A stretch of 6,450 nt of DNA. It comes from Rhizobium favelukesii. Lineage in GTDB: Bacteria > Pseudomonadota > Alphaproteobacteria > Rhizobiales > Rhizobiaceae. Each line of letters opens with the position of its first letter. The stretch's first letter is position 1. This document shows positions 1 to 4,945 of this stretch, piece by piece. The stretch spans positions 1 through 6,450 of the forward strand of contig NZ_CBYB010000012.1 of NCBI RefSeq assembly GCF_000577275.2, written 5' to 3'. Below the pieces are notes generated by a model, which did not search any database, was not told the origin of the DNA, and saw only the letters and a program-made list of their open reading frames with translations. The position numbers were made by a program, and so were the translations under genes.

Positions 1-1
1 T

Positions 2-265
2 GACATCACCGAAGCAGGGAACGGAAGAGTTCGACGTATGCTGGTCGAGAGCGCGTGGACTTATCGGCATCCTACGAAAGTCGGCGCGAAAAAGCTCCAT
101 CGAAGGTACGGGAAATCGCATGGAAGGCGCAGACCCGGATAACGTCGTACTGTCGAATGATGAGCGGCCGAGGTACGCGCACGACGTGGTTGCACGGCGA
201 TCGCCCGCGAACTGGCCGGTTTCATGTGGGCCGTCGCCAGAGAACCGCAGCTGTCCCCGTCGTAA
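2..265 (+). pseudogene. IS110-family transposase, C-terminal remnant (frameshifted)
   Basis: Translated pieces match the C-terminal part of IS110/IS116/IS902-type transposases. One frame, from base 2, reads DITEAGNGRVRRMLVESAW followed by TYRHPTKVG. A second frame then carries APSKVREIAWKAQTRI. From about base 197 the first frame resumes with AIARELAGFMWAVAREPQ and ends at the TAA at 263-265. No single frame is open throughout, and the stretch between the HPTKVG and KVREIAWKAQ blocks is shorter than usual for the family, so a small deletion plus a compensating shift is likely. The N-terminal catalytic domain lies outside the window, so only decay of this end can be stated. The order and spacing of the three blocks make chance similarity unlikely. 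Confidence 0.85.
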
Positions 266-447
266 ATCCACCCGACGCTGCACCTTGCACCTCGCGTATG
301 GGCGGGGGCGGAGCAACGGTAGGGAAATGCCCGTCAGCCGCTTTGTTTGCCGGCAAGACCGACGCCCGTAGTAAGATAGGGACCAGCCCGGAATACGGTA
401 GCCAACCCGCGCGCATCAGAGCTTGATCACCGACGTCCTTCGGTTCC

Positions 448-609
448 ATGCGCGATCAGATTGAACAGCCGACCATCTCGACCGGAGGAGATCGTGCGTC
501 CAAGGTGTTGACAAGGGATATCAGAGCGATATTCGCGGACCTAGGCGTGGACGTGCGCAACACCGCAGCGCCCCGGCCGGCTCGTTCACTCCGGCGCATC
601 AGATCGTAA
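448..609 (+). CDS. Possible 53-residue ORF, unrecognised
   Basis: An ATG at 448 opens a 53-codon frame ending in TAA at 607-609. The product begins MRDQIEQPTISTGGDRASK and has a helix-like middle (LTRDIRAIFADLGVDVR) and a basic Arg/Pro/Ser tail. The ATG has no clear Shine-Dalgarno sequence. A GGAGGAG at 484-490 lies about 14 bases before an in-frame GTG at 505, which is farther than usual. It may be the tail of a truncated gene or a chance frame. I do not recognise the family and assign no function. Confidence 0.15.
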   Translation: MRDQIEQPTISTGGDRASKVLTRDIRAIFADLGVDVRNTAAPRPARSLRRIRS

Positions 610-625
610 TTGTTCGCCGCAACGA

Positions 626-642
626 TCAGAACTTCGTTCTGA
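626..642. repeat. Perfect 7-bp inverted repeat with 3-nt loop
   Basis: TCAGAAC, a TTC loop, then GTTCTGA: a perfect hairpin-forming dyad. No T-tract follows, so it is not an obvious intrinsic terminator. It could be a protein-binding dyad or a chance structure. Confidence 0.4.
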
Positions 643-707
643 AGTCCCGATAAGTGAGCGTGAGGAACACTCCCGCCCCGATGTGAGCTTGGCAATCTTC
701 TAAAGCG

Positions 708-724
708 GATGGTGCGGCACCATC
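708..724. repeat. Perfect 17-nt palindrome (8-1-8)
   Basis: GATGGTGC, one G, then GCACCATC: a perfect dyad with a single central base. The spacing suits a homodimeric DNA-binding protein better than an RNA hairpin. It lies about 370 bases before the start of ATP-grasp gene A, which is far for a direct operator. Confidence 0.45.
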
Positions 725-766
725 ACACGCGCCTGAGCGGCCTCCCCCCAAACCACAGTTCGCCCC

Positions 767-793
767 GCACTGTGGGACAACATTGTCCCGTGC
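767..793. repeat. Inverted repeat GGGACAA-CA-TTGTCCC with GCAC/GTGC flanks
   Basis: A perfect 7-2-7 dyad at 774-789. Outside it, GCAC at 767-770 pairs with GTGC at 790-793 if a three-base TGT bulge at 771-773 is allowed. It lies 50 bases after the 17-nt palindrome. It could be an operator or an end of a decayed mobile element. No T-tract follows. Confidence 0.45.
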
Positions 794-822
794 AGCTATC
801 AAGGATGGTAGTATTGGCGCCG

Positions 823-842
823 GGTATTCGTTGGTATTCGTC
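823..842. repeat. Tandem direct repeat, 10-bp unit x2
   Basis: GGTATTCGTT is followed directly by GGTATTCGTC. The 10-bp period is close to one helical turn, so both copies face the same side of the DNA. It could be a paired binding site or simple slippage. Confidence 0.4.
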
Positions 843-1076
843 GATCGCAATAGTGACTGACAGCGGCTGTATTCAGCGCATATGCATGCAAATCCACACT
901 GCTATCAAACCGAGGCAGCATTCATGTTCGTCACTTACTAGCGACCTTCTGTTTCGAAAGGAGAATTCGGATCGCCTTCAACAGAATATCGTCTGCTGTT
1001 ACGTGACCTTAATCGTTGTTCGGCCGCGAAGTGGGCCGGTTGCGGTGCGAAGGGCGACAGCACTTCATGCAATCTC

Positions 1077-1080
1077 GGAG
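1077..1080 (+). promoter_or_regulatory. Ribosome binding site deciding the start of gene A
   Basis: GGAG lies 10 bases before the ATG at 1091. The frame is also open to an ATG at 1016, but the extra 25 residues do not resemble the paralogue. The ATG at 1091 aligns exactly with the start of the paralogue at 3653. Confidence 0.6.
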
Positions 1081-1090
1081 TCACCAGTCA

Positions 1091-2347
1091 ATGCGAAAAA
1101 GAGCTCTCGTTCTCCTTGAAAGCGCAAGTAATGGCCCGCTGTACATCCAGGCGGCCCAGCGTCTTGGTCTTCATCCGATTACTCTGTCAGCTGAGCCAAG
1201 TCAGTATGACTATCTTGCAGGAAGTGACTGTGAGACAATCTGTGTCGACACAGATAACCTTGCCGCGATGATACAGGTATGCTCTAGCTTATCCCGGATC
1301 GCCGACGTTGCTGGCATAACCAGCGCGCGGGAGTCACTTTACGCGGCCGTCGGCAAGCTCTGCCAGCACTTCAGTCTGCCGGGACCGAATCCCGCAGCGG
1401 TTGAGCGATGCTGCGACAAATTCGCTCAACGTCAGGTTCTTGCGGAGTCCGGTATACTTGTGCCTGAATTTCGCTTTGCGGTAGATGCTATGGACGTAAA
1501 AGACTCTGCTACCGAAATTGACTTTCCGGTGATTGTCAAGCCAGCCGTAGGCATCGGCAGCAGCGGTGTCCGATTGTGCCGCAATGTGGATGAGCTTGCC
1601 GAACATACGGACTATCTATTGGGAGAACACAGATGGCAGTGTTCGCCACGAATACTGGTCGAAGAATTCGCGCAAGGGCCCCACTATAGCGTTGAAATAA
1701 TGGAAAATGAGGTCATCGGAATTGGCGCCGCTGACTTCGGCGACCAGCCGCATTTCGTCTGTCGTGAGTACATCTATCCCGCCCTTCTGACCGATTTCAG
1801 GCATAACCGCCTCGTAGATGTTTCGCTCAGCTGTCTGCAAGCCCTCGGCCTAGGCTGGGGACCAAATAACATTGATATACGGTGGACGAGGCTTGGTCCA
1901 GTTGTGATAGAGGTCAATCCTCGTCTTGCGGGTACACCTAATTCTCAACTGGTCCAGCTGGCGTACGGTGTCGATCTCATCACCGAACACATCAAGCTTG
2001 TCATCGGAGAGGAATGCACTTTGCGCCGGACTCGTTCGGATACTGCGGCCGCGCGGGTCCTAATTCCTGATCGCGATGGCATCCTCGATACCATCGGTGG
2101 AGAGACTCGGGCTGCTGCGGTACCAGGTGTCCAAGAGGTAAAGATTTTTATCGAACCTAAGACTTCGATCGTCAGGAAAGGTGATGAACGAGACAAGATC
2201 GGACATATCATCGCCGCTTCGACAGATCTTGCTCGGACCAAAGCGATACTTCAACGTGCCGTAGACCTGATTGATTGGTCAATGACACCGATGGCAAGTT
2301 CGCGTGATCAGGACCAAAAAGCTGGCGCGCATGAGGGGCGTCGGTGA
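1091..2347 (+). CDS. ATP-grasp ligase A, L-amino acid ligase-like
   Basis: A 418-residue soluble enzyme predicted to activate a carboxylate as an acyl phosphate with ATP and join it to an amine, as amino acid ligases do. The pre-ATP-grasp domain spans about 1-100 (GPLYIQAAQRLGLHP near 15-29, SLPGPNPAAV near 95-104). The ATP-grasp core runs from about 105 to 305: first lysine K110 in CCDK, second lysine K150 in PVIVKPAVGIGSSGV, hinge VEEF with E191/E192, and probable metal ligands D262, E274 and N276 in VVIEVNPRL. The last 60-odd residues before the tail (GVQEV, GHIIAAS, LQRAVDLIDW) resemble the LAL_C2-type C-terminal domain of L-amino acid ligases. There is no signal peptide or membrane segment. 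The start was chosen by alignment with the paralogue at 3653. The DNA is less GC-rich than the nearby transposase. The ATP-grasp fold is near certain; the dipeptide-type reaction is inferred and the substrates are unknown. Other carboxylate-amine ligases remain possible. Confidence 0.92.
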   Translation: MRKRALVLLESASNGPLYIQAAQRLGLHPITLSAEPSQYDYLAGSDCETICVDTDNLAAMIQVCSSLSRIADVAGITSARESLYAAVGKLCQHFSLPGPNPAAVERCCDKFAQRQVLAESGILVPEFRFAVDAMDVKDSATEIDFPVIVKPAVGIGSSGVRLCRNVDELAEHTDYLLGEHRWQCSPRILVEEFAQGPHYSVEIMENEVIGIGAADFGDQPHFVCREYIYPALLTDFRHNRLVDVSLSCLQALGLGWGPNNIDIRWTRLGPVVIEVNPRLAGTPNSQLVQLAYGVDLITEHIKLVIGEECTLRRTRSDTAAARVLIPDRDGILDTIGGETRAAAVPGVQEVKIFIEPKTSIVRKGDERDKIGHIIAASTDLARTKAILQRAVDLIDWSMTPMASSRDQDQKAGAHEGRR

Positions 2348-2439
2348 AAGCAGCAGACTTCATCCGGGCTCCAGCTGGAGCACTAGAGCACATTGTCATC
2401 GCAGCCATCGCTGGACTGAAGGTTGTGCAGAGGCGATAA
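2344..2439 (+). CDS. Possible 31-residue ORF overlapping the end of gene A (GTGA)
   Basis: A GTG at 2344-2346 overlaps the TGA stop of gene A and opens a 31-codon frame to TAA at 2437-2439. The product contains ALEHIVIAAIAGLKVVQRR, a plausible amphipathic or hydrophobic helix. It may be the start of a translationally coupled gene cut off by the IS remnants downstream, or a fragment of an IS4-like transposase, whose C-terminus has a loosely similar pattern. The GTGA overlap could equally be chance. No function is assigned. Confidence 0.2.
   Translation: MKAADFIRAPAGALEHIVIAAIAGLKVVQRR
2368..2381. repeat. Perfect 14-bp palindrome just after gene A
   Basis: GCTCCAG joined directly to CTGGAGC, starting 21 bases after the stop codon of gene A. 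There is no loop and no following T-tract, so it is at most a weak terminator or a dyad binding site. Confidence 0.35.
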
Positions 2440-2529
2440 CCTATAGACCATCGTACAAACATTCGCTAGATTCGCTCTGACATGCCGGACCAACGAGATC
2501 TCCGGCCTCCAGATCGTGCAGACGAAAGC

Positions 2530-2737
2530 GGCTGCTTTGCCACGGATTTTGACCCTGCATTAGGGCTGGCCCAGTGAGAACCAACCTGGAGAGCAATCGC
2601 GTCGGCCGGATTTCCCTGTGTGGTGACACAATGATGCGAACGCTGCTCTATGAAGCGGCTCACGCCACACTGACGGTGGTCAGAATATGGTCCTGGCTTA
2701 AGGCGTGGGCGATGAATATTGCCAGGCGTCGCGGCCG
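2530..2737 (+). pseudogene. IS110-family transposase fragment (+ strand)
   Basis: From about 2595 one frame reads VGRISLCGDTMMRTLLYEAA, then WSWLKAWAMNIARRRG. This is the conserved block near the C-terminus of IS110/IS116-type transposases, normally GRISKCGD..LRT.LYEAA followed by a W..LKAW segment. Upstream, fragments in other frames fit the preceding GLTP..QSGE region (ALGLAQ near 2557-2574, ENQPGE near 2576-2593), so several frameshifts have accumulated. The match stops at about 2730-2737, where sequence coding for IS66 TnpB on the other strand begins. The usual ARRLAVI..RMW C-terminal segment is missing. It is a decayed internal fragment with no possible activity, and it belongs to a different subgroup from the remnant at 3367-3518. 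Confidence 0.8.
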
Positions 2738-2807
2738 TCGATCCCTTTGCGCCTGTCGGTCGCCCCGCAGGCGAGATACACGCGCGCATTCGCCCCTGCC
2801 CCAACAT
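2731..2807 (-). pseudogene. tnpB: IS66-type tnpB, N-terminal remnant
   Basis: The minus strand encodes ANARVYLACGATDRRKGIDG, the typical N-terminus of IS66 accessory protein TnpB (RVYLA.G.TDMRKG.DGL). An ATG at 2807-2805 is one base out of frame. Adding one base to the G run after ATG TTG GGG CAG would give MLGQGANARV, so a single-base deletion probably disabled the start. Homology ends after GIDG, at the junction with the plus-strand IS110 fragment, so only about 25 residues of TnpB survive. It directly follows the tnpA remnant in the gene order usual for IS66 elements. Confidence 0.8.
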
Positions 2808-3258
2808 GCGTCCCCCACCGACAGGCTCAGAACTTTCAGCGTTTCCGGCGCGATAGACGCATCGACCTTCAGGACGCCGCCCCCTTTGCAGCCGATCTCA
2901 ATGCGCGACGGCTTTGCCGGCCGTCTTGCCGCGACCTTCTCTGGTGCCGCGGCTCGATCCGGTTCGCTTTCCGCATCCGGCCCGATCAGCGCCACCGGCA
3001 ACAGCGTCACGCCTGATCCACCCGACGACCTATGTCCCCACCAAGCTTTTGCGCCAAGTGTGAATCTGCTGCGGAGGAATATCGTGCCGGCAAGGCAATC
3101 TCGGCGACGCTGGAGCCGCTCGTCTCAACCTCGTCCAAACTCTCCGAAGCTTTGTCCTCGTCCGACCAAACACTGCGGCGCTCGACGCCCGCCAGAATTT
3201 CAACCCGCCCCATAAGTTCACCGTTGGTTGCGTCGATAACTACGGAATTAGCGACGTA
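2808..3258 (-). pseudogene. tnpA: IS66-type tnpA (transposase accessory) remnant, frameshifted
   Basis: Read on the minus strand, three frames together rebuild IS66 TnpA, a small accessory protein with an N-terminal helix-turn-helix. From about 3240 down: VIDATNGELMGRVEILAGV then ERRSVWSDEDK in one frame, with SVAEIA farther on. A second frame follows with RHDIPPQQIHTWRKSL, the recognition-helix region. A third, at about 3010-2810, reads SRIEIGCKGGGVLKVDAS and IAPETLK, the conserved C-terminal block. The reading frame changes at least twice, so no functional protein is made. ATG 3213-3211 is one possible start. Family resemblance upstream of it suggests the true start was near 3250, now lost. 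The order tnpA-tnpB on the same strand supports one degraded IS66 element. Confidence 0.8.
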
Positions 3259-3366
3259 ACTTCAGTGCGGTGGACAAAATCTCAAAGGCTGCTTCACCAG
3301 AAATGTATGGACGCCCCCACCGATGCAAGCAAAATCTTCTGTCGGCATGAACAATGCGGTCGGGTG
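3259..3366. other. Unassigned spacer between IS66 and IS110 remnants
   Basis: No gene is supported. It presumably holds the non-coding ends of the two neighbouring IS remnants. On the minus strand a short frame reads GEAAFEILSTALKLRR before a stop, but it is too short to place in a family. Confidence 0.35.
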
Positions 3367-3518
3367 CTGACGTGTGCCCGGCCTCTGATCGCGTCCTTCA
3401 CATGCCGCGGGCCTATGCGCCGCTGGCTCGTAGCGACCGCCTTTGGTCATAAGAGAGTCCAAGCAATACGTGCCATTCGATTGGCGAGGGCTGCAACAGA
3501 TGCTTCAAATAAATTTAC
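3367..3518 (-). pseudogene. IS110-family transposase, C-terminal remnant (second type)
   Basis: The minus strand reads ASVAALANRMARIAWTLL (within 3518-3450), then after a frame change at 3450 MTKGGRYEPAAHRPA. Together these match the C-terminus of the IS110/IS1111 subgroup ending in VA.VALANK.AR.AWA.M..G..Y. The change of frame is consistent with loss of one base or gain of two. Nothing upstream (3519-3652) resembles the rest of the protein, so only about 50 codons remain. This subgroup differs from the LYEAA/LKAW fragment at 2530-2737, so at least two separate IS110-type insertions contributed to this interval. Confidence 0.72.
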
Positions 3519-3638
3519 ACGATCTTTACTGCCGTAAATCGCTGACGATGGTAGGCTAACGGCAAACTCTGAGGCAGGCACGGCTGAAAAAAGTAAGGTG
3601 CCGATGTAGGCTCGGAACCGCCACACATCACGCATTGT

Positions 3639-3643
3639 AGGGG
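3639..3643 (+). promoter_or_regulatory. Ribosome binding site of gene B
   Basis: AGGGG lies nine bases before the ATG at 3653, a normal Shine-Dalgarno spacing. It supports this ATG as the start. The 3519-3652 stretch holds no gene and should contain the promoter, but I see no clear -35/-10 or -24/-12 pair. Confidence 0.55.
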
Positions 3644-3652
3644 ATAAAGGCA

Positions 3653-4912
3653 ATGGAAGAAAGAGCGCTCATCATGGTTGAAGGGTCAAGGGGTGATGGG
3701 CCACTATACATCCAAGCGGCCCAGCGTCTTGGTCTTCATCCAATTTCCCTGGCGGCGGACCCCGCTCAATACGACTATCTTGCGGCAAAAGAGACCGAGG
3801 CAATTCGTATAAATACAGACAATCTCGATGCGCTGATCGACGAATGTTCCCGGCTGCGTACCACCTATAACATCGCGGGCATCATCGGCTTTGCGGCACT
3901 CGACGAGTCGATCCCTACGACAGTTGCCAAACTCTGCCGGCATTTCGGTCTACCGGGACCGAATCCCGCATCCGTTGAATGGTGCTGCGACAAATTCACT
4001 CAACGCCAGCTTCTCGGACAGGCCGGCGTTCCAGTACCTGCTTATCGTTTGGCAGCGAACGCGACGGAAGTGCAAAGCTCTGCCGTAGAGATCGGCCTGC
4101 CTGTGATCGTTAAGCCAGCAATGGGCTGCGGCGGCAGCGGTGTCCGGTTATGCCGCAACCTCGATGAGGTAGCCGAACATGCGACCTATCTATTGGGCGG
4201 GAAGCACGTATGGCAATCTTTGCCGAGGGTCTTGGTAGAAGAATTCGCGCAAGGCCCCTTTTATATCGCTGATCTAATGGGAAATGAGGTCATTGGAATT
4301 ACCGCCGCAAAGTTCGGCCCGCCGCCACATTTCGTGGGTCGCGAGACCACATGTCCGGCCGCGCTAATTGAGCATGAGCATGAGCGAATCGCCGATGTTT
4401 CGCTAAGCTGTTTGCGAGCACTTGGCCTTGGCTGGGGCCCAACGTGCATTGAACTCCGCTGGACGAAGCATGGCCCAGTAGTCATTGAAGTCAATCCGCG
4501 TCTTGGTGTTGGGCAACCTAAACTGATCCGACTGGCCTACGGGGTAAATCTCGTCGCCGAGCACATCAAGCTTGCCATCGGGGACGAATGGGATTTGCGC
4601 AAAAGGCATTCGCGGACTGCGGCCGTCCGAATCCTGCTTCCTGAGCGCGATGGCATCCTCGACTGGATCGATGGCGACCGTCGGGCGGCTGCCGTACCAG
4701 GTGTTGTCGAGGTCAAATTATATGTTAAACCCAAGACGCTGATCGTCCGAAAAAACGATTCCCGAGACCCTATTGGATATGTGATCGTTACTTCATCCAG
4801 CCTTGCTCTTGCGGACACCATACTTCAGCGTGCCGTCGATTTAATTAGTTGGTCGATCACACCATTTCCAACCTTAGCGAATAGTAAAGATATGCGGCCC
4901 CTTCTCTCCTAG
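3653..4912 (+). CDS. ATP-grasp ligase B, L-amino acid ligase-like paralogue of A
   Basis: A 419-residue soluble enzyme with the same plan as gene A and closely similar over its whole length. It has GPLYIQAAQRLGLHP at 16-30, first ATP-site lysine K114 in CCDK, and second lysine K154 in PVIVKPAMGCGGSGV. The hinge is VEEF with E196/E197, and the metal ligands are E267, E279 and N281 in VVIEVNPRL. The C-terminal domain (GVVEV, GYVIVTS, LQRAVDLISW) is of the LAL_C2 kind. Compared with A it has three extra residues in the segment IIGFAALDES near 79-86 and one residue fewer in the Gly-containing loop after NPRL. In the GP-x-Y strand it reads YIADLM where A has YSVEIM. The frame is intact, so activity is expected; substrates are unknown. 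The TAG stop lies inside the CTAG duplication of the IS701-type element, so the native C-terminus is kept. Confidence 0.92.
   Translation: MEERALIMVEGSRGDGPLYIQAAQRLGLHPISLAADPAQYDYLAAKETEAIRINTDNLDALIDECSRLRTTYNIAGIIGFAALDESIPTTVAKLCRHFGLPGPNPASVEWCCDKFTQRQLLGQAGVPVPAYRLAANATEVQSSAVEIGLPVIVKPAMGCGGSGVRLCRNLDEVAEHATYLLGGKHVWQSLPRVLVEEFAQGPFYIADLMGNEVIGITAAKFGPPPHFVGRETTCPAALIEHEHERIADVSLSCLRALGLGWGPTCIELRWTKHGPVVIEVNPRLGVGQPKLIRLAYGVNLVAEHIKLAIGDEWDLRKRHSRTAAVRILLPERDGILDWIDGDRRAAAVPGVVEVKLYVKPKTLIVRKNDSRDPIGYVIVTSSSLALADTILQRAVDLISWSITPFPTLANSKDMRPLLS
4909..4912. repeat. Target-site duplication CTAG, left copy
   Basis: CTAG directly before the left inverted repeat. It matches the CTAG after the right repeat and fits the four-base YTAR target typical of IS701-family elements. 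Its last three bases are the stop codon of ATP-grasp gene B. Confidence 0.8.
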
Positions 4913-4928
4913 TCTTACTGCGTCACAA
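4913..4928. repeat. IS701-type left inverted repeat
   Basis: TCTTACTGCGTCACAA, the left terminal repeat, downstream of the transposase gene. It pairs with 6417-6432 with one mismatch. Confidence 0.88.
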
Positions 4929-4940
4929 GTTTGTGATTTT
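4923..4940 (+). terminator. Weak hairpin followed by TTTT at the IS left end
   Basis: TCACAA, GT, then TTGTGA form a 6-bp dyad (4923-4936) followed by four T residues. It lies 11 bases past the stop codon of gene B and could weakly end its transcripts, or block read-through into the element. The stem is AT-rich and the loop very tight, so the call is tentative. Confidence 0.25.
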
Positions 4941-4945
4941 AGCGA

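Larger units (their letters stand above)
266..1090. other. Gene-poor leader region upstream of ATP-grasp gene A
   Basis: No reading frame here looks like a real protein that I recognise. The frames that are open are short, lack convincing ribosome binding sites, and code for low-complexity Arg/Pro/Ser-rich sequence typical of chance frames in GC-rich DNA. The first 150-200 bases probably belong to the 3' non-coding end of the IS110-type remnant. The later part carries several dyads and a tandem repeat, listed separately, and must contain the promoter of the ATP-grasp gene at 1091. I could not identify a clear sigma-70, sigma-54 or nod-box promoter by eye. Confidence 0.5.

Noticed and set aside
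55..426. 123-codon plus-strand frame as a real gene
   Set aside because: Only a middle segment (VREIAWKAQ) matches IS110 transposase; the flanks are out of frame with the family and the tail is low complexity.
508..535. TTGACA as a sigma-70 promoter
   Set aside because: The -35 hexamer is perfect, but at 16-17 bases only weak matches (TATTCG, ATTCGC) appear for a -10, and no gene follows at a suitable distance.
882..930. Possible nod box around ATCCACACTGCTATCAAAC
   Set aside because: It has isolated ATC and ATCAAAC elements, but the spacing and the AAACAATC...ATTTTACCAATC half are missing when aligned to the 47-bp consensus.
1026..1048. Sigma-54 type -24/-12 element near GTGGGCCGGTTGCGGTGC
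   Set aside because: The GG and GC dinucleotides are not at the required 12-base offset.
1016..1090. 25-residue N-terminal extension of ATP-grasp gene A from the ATG at 1016
   Set aside because: The extra residues do not match the paralogue, which starts at the equivalent of 1091, where a GGAG is correctly placed.
2574..3215. 213-codon plus-strand frame as one real gene
   Set aside because: Its first 50 codons are the IS110 fragment; the rest is antisense to the IS66 tnpA/tnpB remnants and Arg/Pro/Ser-rich.
3283..3297. 15-base match CAAAGGCTGCTTCAC shared with 6310-6324 inside the transposase gene
   Set aside because: Similarity does not extend beyond the 15 bases in DNA, and the protein frames share only a short EAAF, so a chance match is more likely than an IS701 fragment.
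4537..4821. Minus-strand frame inside gene B, with a counterpart at 1945-2241 in gene A
   Set aside because: The two antisense frames look alike only because the sense genes are paralogues; neither has independent support.
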